A stretch of 64,000 nucleotides of DNA from Pseudomonadales bacterium. GTDB taxonomy: Bacteria > Pseudomonadota > Gammaproteobacteria > Pseudomonadales > Pseudohongiellaceae. Each line of letters opens with the position of its first letter. The stretch's first letter is position 1. Location: assembly GCA_022819645.1 (NCBI GenBank), contig JAJEGU010000033.1, forward strand, positions 27,377 through 91,376, read 5' to 3'. The translations under genes were made by a program, and so were the position numbers. This document shows, in pieces, positions 16,934 to 25,823 of this stretch. Under the pieces are notes generated by a model. It was not told where the DNA came from. It did not search any database and saw only the letters and a list, made by a program, of their open reading frames with translations.

Positions 16934-18202
16934 ATGGTCCTTCTCCAACGATTTTTCATTGCCGCATTCGCGCTGGTTTTTTCGGCCGCATCGCTGGCCG
17001 CCGAGTTTGTCCGGGGCGACCCGGAGCAACTCGGGCTTTCCGCCGAGCGGCTGGCAGTGCTCGATGCGCGGCTGAAGGCCTTTGTCGAGGAGGACCGCAT
17101 CGCCGGACAGGTGGTGCTCGTGCTGCGCGATGGAAAAGTGGCGTTCAGCGCCGCCAATGGCTGGCGCGACAAGGAAGCGGGCGCGGCCATGAGCGGCGAC
17201 ACGATTTTCCGCATTGCTTCCCAGACCAAGGCCATTGTCAGCACGGCGATCATGGTCCTGCAGGAGCAGGGCAAGCTCGACATCAGCGACCCTCTCGGGC
17301 GCTATATTCCCGAATGGAGCGACATGCAGGTTGCGGTGGTGCCGGACGGCAGCGTGGGCTATGTGCTGGAAGACGCGGCCCGGCCCATCACGATCCGGCA
17401 TCTGCTGACCCACACCGCCGGCATGAGTTATGGCAGCGGGCCGGCCCAGGACCGCTGGGAGGCGGCGGGCTTCCAGGGCTGGTATTTCGCCAACCGCGAC
17501 GAGCCCATCGCCGAAACCATCGCCCGCATGGGTTCACTACCCCTGGACGCCCATCCCGGCGAGCAATGGATCTATGGCTACAGCACCGACATTCTCGGCG
17601 TGGTGGTGGAAAAAGCCAGCGGCATGGACCTGCAAAGCTTTCTGCAACAGCATATCTTCGACCCGCTCGACATGCGCGACACGCACTTCTACCTGCCGGA
17701 AGACAAACGCGACCGGCTGGCCACGGTGTATCGCCCCGGCGCCGATGGCGTCGAAGCGATTCCGGAAACCGACGGCATGCAAAGCCAGGGCATGTATGCG
17801 AACGGCCCCCGCACGAGTTTCTCCGGTGGCGCGGGCCTGCTTTCCACGGCCCGGGACTACGCCCGCTTCCTGCAAATGACCCTGAATGGCGGCGAGCTTG
17901 ACGGCGCGCGCGTCCTCTCGCCCAAGACCATGGAACTGATGACCGTGGACCATCTGGCGGGAATCCCCTTCCGCAGCGGCCAGGGTTTCGGCCTCGGCTA
18001 TTACGTGCTTGAAGACCTCGGCGCCAATGGGCGTCTTGGCTCGGAAGGCGAATACGGCTGGGGCGGAGCCTACCATTCCACCTACTGGGTGGATCCGGCG
18101 GAGGCTCTGGTAGTCGTCTATCTCACCCAGATCATCCCCGCCACGGGCCTGAACGACTACAACGTGCTCCGCAACGGGATTTATCAGGCGATCGTGGATT
18201 GA
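16934..18202 (+). CDS. Exported serine hydrolase, beta-lactamase class C/esterase-like
   Basis: 422 residues from the ATG at 16934, which has GGGAG upstream and begins a signal peptide (FFIAAFALVFSAASLAAE). The SXXK nucleophile motif is SQTK in FRIASQTKAIVSTA near residue 90, and the YXN-like motif is YGYSTD. Such proteins act as esterases, D-aminopeptidases or transacylases more often than as beta-lactamases. The substrate cannot be assigned. A lipoprotein paralogue occurs at 49.8 kb. Confidence 0.82.
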   Translation: MVLLQRFFIAAFALVFSAASLAAEFVRGDPEQLGLSAERLAVLDARLKAFVEEDRIAGQVVLVLRDGKVAFSAANGWRDKEAGAAMSGDTIFRIASQTKAIVSTAIMVLQEQGKLDISDPLGRYIPEWSDMQVAVVPDGSVGYVLEDAARPITIRHLLTHTAGMSYGSGPAQDRWEAAGFQGWYFANRDEPIAETIARMGSLPLDAHPGEQWIYGYSTDILGVVVEKASGMDLQSFLQQHIFDPLDMRDTHFYLPEDKRDRLATVYRPGADGVEAIPETDGMQSQGMYANGPRTSFSGGAGLLSTARDYARFLQMTLNGGELDGARVLSPKTMELMTVDHLAGIPFRSGQGFGLGYYVLEDLGANGRLGSEGEYGWGGAYHSTYWVDPAEALVVVYLTQIIPATGLNDYNVLRNGIYQAIVD

Positions 18203-18251
18203 GACCCTGCCGACGGAGTTGACGAAACAAACAGGAGCCCGGGGATAGCCG

Positions 18252-18890
18252 ATGCCGCAATCTCAAACCATGACCCTGCGCGCGCTATTCCCCACCTTCC
18301 TTCACGAGGCCTGGTATCCCGATTTTGCGGCGGAAAAGGATCCATTCATCCGCCGCATCTATGCCATCCGCGACGAGGATGAAGCGGGGCGGGAGTACTC
18401 CGCCCGCCACTACCCACACGGCTTCACCAGCTTCCGCAGCCGCGACCGCCTCTACACCGACCCGGCCTTCCGCAAACTCGTGGACTTCATGTTCCAGGTC
18501 GCCTGCGACTACGGCCACAAGCAATTCTGGGACCTGGAAAACTTCGAACTCGCCATGACCCAGCTCTGGTGCAATATCAACTCGCGCCACAGCTTCCACC
18601 GGGATCACGTCCACCCCTACTCCCAGATCAGCGGCGTGTTCTACCTCCAGTGCGACCCCGGCGCGGCTCCCATCAGCTTCAAGGACCCGCGCCCGGCGCG
18701 CTGGATGGTTCCCGCGCCACTGCGGGAAAACCGCGCCGAGAACACCCTCATCACCACCCTCCCCCCGGAGGAAGGCAAGTTGCTGATGTTTCCCGCCTGG
18801 CTCGACCACGGCGTAAGCCAGCAGCACGAGGATGCCGACCGCATCAGCATGTCCTGCAACTTCGAGTTGCGGCAGAAAAGCGTTTCCTGA
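18252..18890 (+). CDS. Putative 2-oxoglutarate-Fe(II) oxygenase (TIGR02466-like)
   Basis: 212 residues without a signal peptide. The conserved core reads NSRHSFHRDHVHPYSQISGVFYL, then LLMFPAWLDHGV and a final DRISMSCNFEL. The HXH/H pattern and the closing Arg match the double-stranded beta-helix iron site and 2-oxoglutarate anchor of this poorly characterised family. It is probably a hydroxylase, but no substrate is known to me. It follows the serine hydrolase gene on the same strand with a 49-base gap. Confidence 0.68.
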   Translation: MPQSQTMTLRALFPTFLHEAWYPDFAAEKDPFIRRIYAIRDEDEAGREYSARHYPHGFTSFRSRDRLYTDPAFRKLVDFMFQVACDYGHKQFWDLENFELAMTQLWCNINSRHSFHRDHVHPYSQISGVFYLQCDPGAAPISFKDPRPARWMVPAPLRENRAENTLITTLPPEEGKLLMFPAWLDHGVSQQHEDADRISMSCNFELRQKSVS

Positions 18891-18948
18891 GGGAATTAAC
18901 AGGAAAATCCGGTGGTAGTCGCCGGGTTTTCCGGGTAGTATCCTGTCC

Positions 18949-20100
18949 ATGATTGAACGGGAACAACATGTTCGGGAAATCCTGCGGCGACTTCGCAACT
19001 TTGAAGTTGTGGCGATTCTCGGTCCGCGGCAAATCGGCAAGACCACCCTGGCGCGGCAGGTGGCCGGCGGTTTTCGATCTCGTTCACATCATTTCGACCT
19101 GGAAGACCCGGCGATCCTCGCGCAACTTGAGGCCGACCCGAATCTGGCCCTCAGGGAACTCAGGGGCCTGGTCATCATCGACGAGATTCAGCGTCTGCCA
19201 GACCTCTTCCCCCTGTTGCGGGTACTCGCCGACCGCAGACCGAGGCCGGCCCGGTTTCTGGTGCTGGGCAGCGCCTCGCCGAAGCTGTTGCGGCAATCTT
19301 CGGAATCCCTTGCCGGCAGAATCAACTATTTTGAACTGAATGGATTCGGCCTCCATGAAACCGGCCCGCAGCGGCTTGCCCGCCGCTGGCTGCGGGGCGG
19401 GTTTCCAGCCGCCTATCTGGCCAGATCCCATCGCGACTGCTTCGAATGGCTGGAAAGCTTCTGCCGCACTTTTGTTGAAAGTGATCTGGCCCAACTCGGC
19501 GTTCGCACTCCCGGGGTCACCTTGCGCAGATTCTGGGCCATGCTGGCGCATCGTCACGGACAGACCTGGAATTCCACCGAATTTTCACGCGCCTTTGGCG
19601 TGGCGGATACCACGGTCCGCAGATACCTCGACATTCTCAGCAGCGCACTGGTGGTGCGACAGCTTCCGTCCTGGCGCGAGAATCTGAACAAGCGTCAGGT
19701 GCAGGCACCGAAGGTGTATCTGCGGGATTCGGGGCTGACCCACCACCTGTTAGGCATAGCCGATACCGCGTCGCTTGATGTCCACCCGGCGAGGGGGGCC
19801 ACCTGGGAGGGCTTGCTCATCGAATTCGTCATGGAACAACTGGCGGAGCCGGGGCGCGAGTTCTACCACTGGCGCGCCCATACCGGGGCCGAACTCGACC
19901 TTTTCTGTCGCAGGGGCAACGAACGAATCGGCATTGAAGTCAAGCTCAGCTCCGCCCCACGAATCACGCCATCCATGCGCAGCGCTCTGCGGGACCTGAA
20001 GCTGAAGGAACTGGTGGTGATCCACGCCGGGGAAGAATCCTGGCCCATGGCGGAAAACATCCGCGCCGTGGCGGCCAGAAGGCTGCAAAGCGACCTGTAG
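18949..20100 (+). CDS. AAA-type ATPase with DUF4143 domain
   Basis: 383 residues. The N-terminal AAA_14 part has Walker A GPRQIGKTT (about residues 23-31) and Walker B LVIIDEIQRLP. The C-terminal part (about 200-370) matches the DUF4143 pattern, with a winged-helix-like segment (FSRAFGVADTTVRRYLDIL) and a nuclease-like ELDLFCRRGNERIGIEVK stretch. These proteins are widespread in accessory regions and are sometimes discussed as toxin-antitoxin or defence components. Its role is unknown. A strong terminator follows. Confidence 0.8.
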   Translation: MIEREQHVREILRRLRNFEVVAILGPRQIGKTTLARQVAGGFRSRSHHFDLEDPAILAQLEADPNLALRELRGLVIIDEIQRLPDLFPLLRVLADRRPRPARFLVLGSASPKLLRQSSESLAGRINYFELNGFGLHETGPQRLARRWLRGGFPAAYLARSHRDCFEWLESFCRTFVESDLAQLGVRTPGVTLRRFWAMLAHRHGQTWNSTEFSRAFGVADTTVRRYLDILSSALVVRQLPSWRENLNKRQVQAPKVYLRDSGLTHHLLGIADTASLDVHPARGATWEGLLIEFVMEQLAEPGREFYHWRAHTGAELDLFCRRGNERIGIEVKLSSAPRITPSMRSALRDLKLKELVVIHAGEESWPMAENIRAVAARRLQSDL

Positions 20101-20154
20101 CCGATGGTGACCGTCGTGATCGACCAAGCGCCTGCCGGGCACCACCCAATGGAA

Positions 20155-20184
20155 AAAACGGCGGTGGGAGCGCCACCGCCGTTT
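20155..20184. terminator. Bidirectional rho-independent terminator
   Basis: AAAACGGCGGTGG and CCACCGCCGTTTT form a perfect 13-base stem. Runs of A on one side and T on the other make it usable for both convergent genes (DUF4143 ATPase and TonB receptor). Confidence 0.88.
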
Positions 20185-20209
20185 TGGGTTATTCCTGTTC
20201 TGATTGGGA

Positions 20210-23200
20210 TCAGAGTGTGTGGGTAAACCTCGCGTAGATGCGGCGACCGCGCGGATCGAACACCAGGGCATCGTAGTTTCCGGCGCTGGCTTCACGATAG
20301 GGCAGTTGCTGATCCAGCAGATCCAGCACGCCGAAGGTGAAGATGGTGCTGCCGAATGCGGCACTATCCCAGTCATGGGTGTAGCGAAATTGCACGTCCC
20401 AAGTCTGGTAGCTGTCGACCTTGTGGCGCAACAGCGAACGAACCAGATCGTTTCCGGTTTCGTACTCAAAATCGTAGGACAAATCCTGGTAGGAACCGAT
20501 ATACCTGTTAATCAATGTCAAACCATATTGATCGCGCTGCCATGAGAACGTGATATTTCCCTTGTTGTCCGGCAGCGAGCGCACATGATTGCCGTTTCCG
20601 GTGTTTCCGGTCGTGCCTGCCGCATCAAAAATGCCGGTGTCAACCAATCCGAGTTCCAGCCCCGGCACATTAATCAGCTTGTACTGCCGCACATGAGTGT
20701 AATCGCTGCTGATGCGAAAGCGGCCCAGATCGTTGTCCCAGTTGTATGCGATCTTGACATCGGCTCCATCAACCTCGATCTGGCCAGCGTTGATGGCCGC
20801 CAGGGTCAAGGTGATCAGGTTGGCGTCCTCGCCTCGCGTAACCCGGCTGATGCCCCATCCTTCCGCAGGTGGTTCATACAAGGCAGGATTGACCACACAG
20901 TTCAGCCTTTCGTCGGAATCGCGTCCGAACTCGGCCTCAAGCGCATTGGGGTCGCAGGGCACGTCCAGCACGGGCGAATCAGCTGATATGCTGTCGTTCA
21001 GGATGTAGTTGGCGGGGTTGTCTCGCACTTCCAGAAACCGCTCAATCTCCGGTTGCACAGCGGAAATGCCAGGCTCCGGAAGCACCCTGTCGCTTACTTC
21101 AAAGCGCCAGAAATCGGCCTGCACCTGGAGTCCGTCCAGGTTGCCGGAAGGCGTCCAGATGAAACCGACCGAATAGGTGTCCGCATATTCGTTGCCGACA
21201 TCCGGCGCCGGGCCGCCCAAGGTGAAGGTTTGCTCTACTTCACCGTTCTCGGGTGTCGGATCGATAAGGCCGGCACGCACTCGCTGGTTCGAAATCGGAT
21301 CCTTGAATGTGAGGCTGCCGGCTTCCAGTCCTTCTTCGACAATACCGATATTGGGCGCCCGGAAGGACTGCGACCAGGAGCCGCGCAGCAACAGCTCGTC
21401 GACCGGACGCCAGCTCAGGGCGATTTTCGGCGACAGTTCGCTGCCTATGTTGCCGCCATAGTCTTCCCAGCGAAGCGCAACTTGCGACTCGACGTTTTCC
21501 ATGAACGGGAGCGACAACTCGCCGAACACTGAATTCGTGGAACGCATGTTGTTGTAATTGAAAATACAGTTGGAGCACTCGTAGTTGTTGGCTACGTAAT
21601 GGAATTGATTGGGAACGCCGTTTTCGTCGTATCCCAGAATTCGATTTTGCAGGCCGGGAAAGTTCAGATCGGGTGCAATGGAATGCGCGGTGCGTTCACG
21701 ATACTGGGCACCGATAGCGACCGCCGCCTCACCACCGGCCATATCGAACAGCCCGCCGCTCACTACCCCGTCAAACACACGCAGTTTATTGCGCTTGTCC
21801 GCCCGCAATACGGTCTGATTTATCCAATCCATCAACTCCGGGCTGTTGGCCACATTCGGATCGGTAAACTGGGTCAGAAACGGATTGTAGAACATGCAGC
21901 CGTCCTTGCCGTGGTTGTTGCTCGTCAATGCGTAAGACAGACTTTCACGCGTGGTGAACACATAGCCGGGAAAGAAAGTCTGGGTCAACCCCGCATAAAA
22001 ATCCCATCCCTGAGGCACGGCGCCACCAAACGGCCCGGGTTCACCGACAAAGTCAAAATCCGGTCTGCCGTTCGGTGTGCAGTTGGGGCCGCCCAATCCA
22101 TTGGCCGCCAATTCGGTTCGCTCGCGATTGAAAACCTGGTAGGACTGCTCATTGCTCGTGCTCGACCAGGAAAGGCTCACATCGTAGTTCCAATCCCGAT
22201 CGTTAAACTGAAAATCTCCGCGGATACCCGTCTGTATCAAGTCCGATGATGTGTCGGTGAAATTTTGCCGCTGCCCGTTTCTGGGAAGGTTGTCCCGGGG
22301 ATTTGCCCAGAACGCCATGTTGGGTCCTCCGTTGGCCATTGAAACGGGAGCGTTTGGTATCTCGGTTGGACGTTCCAATCCTGCCTTTGGTGCGAAAAAC
22401 CCCAACTCCATGGTCTGTCCAATCGCGTTGAATCCGAAGGCGGGATTGCGGGTATAGGCGCCAGGCTGGGCCAGGAAAACCGTTGGTCCGCGAGTCTGGC
22501 TGGAACCGCCGGTATTGTTCAAGCCGCCGCCCTCAAGCGTTACGGTATTCTCGGAATGGACCGCAAACAGGTAAAACTCCGCCGACTCGCTGAAGGTATG
22601 GTCGAACGAGAGGGCAACGCTGCTGCGTTCGGTTTTGTTCTCGAGAAAGTTAAAGCGAGCGGCATCTTCGCGACATGCGCCGCTACGTTCTCCGCGCTGC
22701 TCACGCAAGGTTCCATACTGGAACGGAATGCCTGTGGCCCCAACCATGGTTTCACATAGTGGGTCGCTGTAAATTGCCTGGTCCAATCCGCCTTGGGAAA
22801 TATTGTACGCTCTGATTTCCTCATTGACATAAGCGGGGTTGACGTTCGCGCCGAATACCGGAGAAGAAACTGCGCCGCCAATTGCCGAAACGGTCTCCAG
22901 AAACTCCGAGTTTTCGTCGATATGGTTGCCATACAGAACGTTGAGCGGGTCGCGCTCGAACATCTCGCCGGAGATGACGAAATGCGTGTCGCCGTCGTCG
23001 CTGGCCCAGCCCCAGATACCACTAATCGTCTGATCGAAGGAATCGCCCGCAGCTTCCACACCCTGAATGTCGCCGTAAAGCTCAATGCCTTCGAAATCGG
23101 TGCGCATGACGATATTGACCACGCCAGCCACAGCGTCTGCGCCATAGAGTGCCGAACCACCGTCGGTCAGGACTTCGATTCGGTCGGTCATCATGGTCGG

Positions 23201-23617
23201 AATCGCGTTGATATTGACGAACTCGCCACCGGAGACTGTCTCACCCGCGTGGGGCGCCATACGTTTTCCGTTGATTAACGTCAGAGTCGAATTCTCGCCA
23301 AGGTTCCGCAGATTGACCACAGCGGTTCCCTCGGTCTGGGAGCGCTCGCCCGAACCCTGGTTGGTAAATGACCCGGAATTTACTTCCAGGTTCTTGATGA
23401 CGTCCCAGACGATTGCGGCCCCCTGGGCTTCAATGCTGTCCCGGTCAATCACCTGCACCGGCGAAGGCGCGTCCAGCGGAGTGCCGCGGATGAAGGAGCC
23501 GGTGACCACCACTTCCTCGATGGCGTCCTCATCGTCCTGGGCGGCGACTGGCAGGGAAAGGCCGGCGAGTACGGCCAGGGTGAGCGCTTTTCGCGCACTC
23601 GGGAATCTGCGTTGCAT
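20210..23617 (-). CDS. TonB-dependent outer-membrane receptor
   Basis: 1135 residues with a signal peptide ending near LPVAAQ, a TonB-box-like EEVVVTGS, and a plug domain at about residues 45-165 (SPVQVIDRDSIEAQG, LTLINGKRM, VEVLTDGGSALYG-type segment). The rest is a 22-strand-type barrel rich in aromatic residues. It is on the long side for the family, like receptors for peptides, polysaccharides or other large substrates. The plug resembles the Caulobacter/Xanthomonas-type receptors. No siderophore gene lies nearby, so the ligand is unknown. It is transcribed alone. Confidence 0.9.
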   Translation of the reverse strand: MQRRFPSARKALTLAVLAGLSLPVAAQDDEDAIEEVVVTGSFIRGTPLDAPSPVQVIDRDSIEAQGAAIVWDVIKNLEVNSGSFTNQGSGERSQTEGTAVVNLRNLGENSTLTLINGKRMAPHAGETVSGGEFVNINAIPTMMTDRIEVLTDGGSALYGADAVAGVVNIVMRTDFEGIELYGDIQGVEAAGDSFDQTISGIWGWASDDGDTHFVISGEMFERDPLNVLYGNHIDENSEFLETVSAIGGAVSSPVFGANVNPAYVNEEIRAYNISQGGLDQAIYSDPLCETMVGATGIPFQYGTLREQRGERSGACREDAARFNFLENKTERSSVALSFDHTFSESAEFYLFAVHSENTVTLEGGGLNNTGGSSQTRGPTVFLAQPGAYTRNPAFGFNAIGQTMELGFFAPKAGLERPTEIPNAPVSMANGGPNMAFWANPRDNLPRNGQRQNFTDTSSDLIQTGIRGDFQFNDRDWNYDVSLSWSSTSNEQSYQVFNRERTELAANGLGGPNCTPNGRPDFDFVGEPGPFGGAVPQGWDFYAGLTQTFFPGYVFTTRESLSYALTSNNHGKDGCMFYNPFLTQFTDPNVANSPELMDWINQTVLRADKRNKLRVFDGVVSGGLFDMAGGEAAVAIGAQYRERTAHSIAPDLNFPGLQNRILGYDENGVPNQFHYVANNYECSNCIFNYNNMRSTNSVFGELSLPFMENVESQVALRWEDYGGNIGSELSPKIALSWRPVDELLLRGSWSQSFRAPNIGIVEEGLEAGSLTFKDPISNQRVRAGLIDPTPENGEVEQTFTLGGPAPDVGNEYADTYSVGFIWTPSGNLDGLQVQADFWRFEVSDRVLPEPGISAVQPEIERFLEVRDNPANYILNDSISADSPVLDVPCDPNALEAEFGRDSDERLNCVVNPALYEPPAEGWGISRVTRGEDANLITLTLAAINAGQIEVDGADVKIAYNWDNDLGRFRISSDYTHVRQYKLINVPGLELGLVDTGIFDAAGTTGNTGNGNHVRSLPDNKGNITFSWQRDQYGLTLINRYIGSYQDLSYDFEYETGNDLVRSLLRHKVDSYQTWDVQFRYTHDWDSAAFGSTIFTFGVLDLLDQQLPYREASAGNYDALVFDPRGRRIYARFTHTL

Positions 23618-23964
23618 TTTGGTTCTCCCCTCGATTTGGAGTATTTCTGAAGTCTTGTTTATTCCGCTTCGGTCGTTTTGCCGAAATTGCGCGAGGGCTA
23701 AGTTTACTCATATTTTGTTCGGGATAAAGCCTTCCAGGGAAATACTTTCGATATTTTGTCAAGATGTTACTTTTTTACCCAGTTCGAGAATCCGGCTCAA
23801 CCCCTGATGTCGAATGAGGGGGCAATTTGAAACAGTGTGTAATCTTGCTGGCGCCTCCGGGAGAGTGGATTTAGGCTTGCTTGCCTGCGGAGAATTTTTT
23901 GGGCGGGGCTGCCGGTCGTCGGTTTTCCCGGTACCGGGGGAGTCGCGGTAAGGAGATTGATGCA
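23618..23964. other. Upstream region between divergent TonB receptor and VOC genes
   Basis: About 350 bases, AT-rich next to the receptor gene. It should hold two divergent promoters. A TTGACA occurs on the minus strand (plus 23757-23762), but I see no convincing -10 box at the right distance, and no ORF with support. Confidence 0.5.
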
Positions 23965-24765
23965 ATGAAAAGAATACTTCTCGGCCTCGCATTGGCCGCG
24001 CTTGCGGCGCCGGCACCGGGGCAGCTCGCCACGCCGAACCCCGCCGGGCTGACCTACGGCCATGTCCATCTCAATGTTTCCGACATCGAACTCCACAAAC
24101 GGATCTGGGTGGAACATTTTGACGGCGTGGTGGTGCAAAAAGGCCCGCTCACCGCGGTGCGCCTGCCCAATATGCTCGTGGCCCTCAGCGAGCGCGCCCC
24201 CAGCATGGGCTCCCGGGAGACCGTGATGGACCATTTCGGTTTCAAGGTGCGCAATATCGAGCGTTTTCTGGAGAAGTGGAGCGCGGCGGGATATGAAGTC
24301 GGCCGGGTATTCACCGGCGCCGAGGGACAGACCAATGCCTATGTGATGCTGCCGGACGATGTCTATGTGGAATTGCAGGAAGACCAGTCGCTGCACGTGG
24401 AGGTCATGGGCTACCACGTGCATTTCATTACTCCGGGGCATGAAGGTCTGCTCGAATGGTACACCGATGTTTTCGGCCTCGAAGTGCGCCCCCGGGGCTC
24501 CATCGCCACCACCACCAATGCGCCGGGAATGAACCTGAGTTTCGGCGCCGGCGAACGGGAGCGCCACGCCACCGAAGGAGCGGCCATCGACCACATCGGC
24601 TTTGAGTTTGAAGACCTCGAAGCTTTCTGCAAGCAACTCGAAGCCCGGGGCATCGAGTTCGATGTCCCCTACCGGGAAATTCCCTCCATCGAACTCAAGA
24701 TCGCCTTCATTACCGACCCCGCGGGAGTTCGTATCGAACTCACGGAAGGCTACGACGAGTATTGA
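23965..24765 (+). CDS. Exported VOC-superfamily (glyoxalase/dioxygenase-like) protein
   Basis: 266 residues from the ATG at 23965, which has AAGGAG upstream and begins a signal peptide (LLGLALAALAAPAPG). Two VOC modules follow: YGHVHLNVSDIELHKRIW at about residue 30, and GYHVHFITPGHEGLLEWYTDVFGLEV at about 150. The second ends with HIGFEFEDLEAFCKQL and IELTEGYDE. Paired His/Glu positions suggest a metal site. VOC proteins with signal peptides are much less common than cytosolic ones. The 3' end overlaps the convergent dehydrogenase gene by 16 bases. Confidence 0.75.
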   Translation: MKRILLGLALAALAAPAPGQLATPNPAGLTYGHVHLNVSDIELHKRIWVEHFDGVVVQKGPLTAVRLPNMLVALSERAPSMGSRETVMDHFGFKVRNIERFLEKWSAAGYEVGRVFTGAEGQTNAYVMLPDDVYVELQEDQSLHVEVMGYHVHFITPGHEGLLEWYTDVFGLEVRPRGSIATTTNAPGMNLSFGAGERERHATEGAAIDHIGFEFEDLEAFCKQLEARGIEFDVPYREIPSIELKIAFITDPAGVRIELTEGYDEY

Positions 24766-25823
24766 GCCTCTCGCATTTTCCCAGGTGCGTTGACCAGCAC
24801 CTGCCGGCCTTCGACCCGGCCGGCCTTGAGATCGGCCAGGGCGCCGGTGGCTTCATCGAGGGGGCGTTCGGTGATGCGAATCGGGTCCACCTTGCCGGCC
24901 CGCACGAGGTCCATGAGTTCGGCGAAGTCCGCCAGACTGCCCACATAGCTGCCCCGGATCACCCGGGCGTTCATGGGAAGAAAGGGAATCGGCAGGTTCA
25001 GGGCGCCGCCGAAAAGGCCCACCACCACCAGCGCGCCACCTTTGCGCAGGCAGCCGAGCCCGAAGTGAACGCTGGCTTCATTGCCGACGAAATCCAGCGC
25101 CGCGGAGGCCCCGCCGGTGGCCTTGCGGATAGCCTTCGCCGCCTGGGAATCGCCGGCATGAACCGTGCGGCTCACGCCGAGACCCTGGGCGGCCGCGAGT
25201 TTGGTCTCGTCGATATCGACCACAATGGGGTCCAGCCCGAAGGCGGAACGGGCGATCTGAATCGCCATCATGCCCACGCCGCCTGCGCCGATAATGACGA
25301 CTTCATCTCCCGGCGCGGTCTCGCCGACTTTCTTCAGGGCGCCATAGGCGGTGAGCCCGGAACAGGCATAAGTCGCGGCCAGCGGACCGGGAACCCCGCC
25401 GCAGTCGAACAGGTAGCGGGAATGCGGCACGAGCACATGATCGGCGAAGCCGCCCGGCGCAACGATGCCAAGCGCCCGCCCCGGCGTGCAAAGCTGTTCC
25501 TCGCCGCGGCGGCACACGGGACATTCGCCGCAGCCGATCCAGGGAAACACCACCCGGCGCTCGCCGACCGTGACGTTTTCCGCATCCGGCCCGAGCGCCG
25601 CCACTTCTCCATAAATCTCGTGGCCAAGCACCTGCCCCGGCCTGCCCACCTCAAGCTGCTTGCCATGGCCGAGGTCAAAACCCCCGTCGTGCAGATGAAT
25701 GTCGGAATGGCAAACCCCGCATGCCAGCACCTTCAGCAGCACCTCGCCGCCCCGGGGCGCCGGAACCTCCCCCGCCACCTTCTCCAGCGGCCCGCCCGGT
25801 GTCGTCGTCTGCCAGGAAATCAT
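24750..25823 (-). CDS. Zinc-dependent alcohol dehydrogenase (MDR family)
   Basis: 357 residues from the ATG at 25823, which overlaps the stop of the upstream fadJ-like gene (ATGA). The catalytic zinc site is shown by CGVCHSDIH and GHE, and the structural zinc by CGECPVCRRGEEQLC. The Rossmann motif is VIIGAGGVGMMAIQ. It oxidises an alcohol or reduces an aldehyde with NAD(P). Translational coupling to the beta-oxidation enzyme suggests that its substrate belongs to the same degradation pathway. Confidence 0.87.
   Translation of the reverse strand: MISWQTTTPGGPLEKVAGEVPAPRGGEVLLKVLACGVCHSDIHLHDGGFDLGHGKQLEVGRPGQVLGHEIYGEVAALGPDAENVTVGERRVVFPWIGCGECPVCRRGEEQLCTPGRALGIVAPGGFADHVLVPHSRYLFDCGGVPGPLAATYACSGLTAYGALKKVGETAPGDEVVIIGAGGVGMMAIQIARSAFGLDPIVVDIDETKLAAAQGLGVSRTVHAGDSQAAKAIRKATGGASAALDFVGNEASVHFGLGCLRKGGALVVVGLFGGALNLPIPFLPMNARVIRGSYVGSLADFAELMDLVRAGKVDPIRITERPLDEATGALADLKAGRVEGRQVLVNAPGKMREAQYSS

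Noticed and set aside
20210-23617. Assigning the TonB receptor to a siderophore or vitamin system
   Set aside because: No biosynthesis, ABC importer or regulator for such a ligand is adjacent, and no Fur-box or B12 riboswitch is visible upstream.
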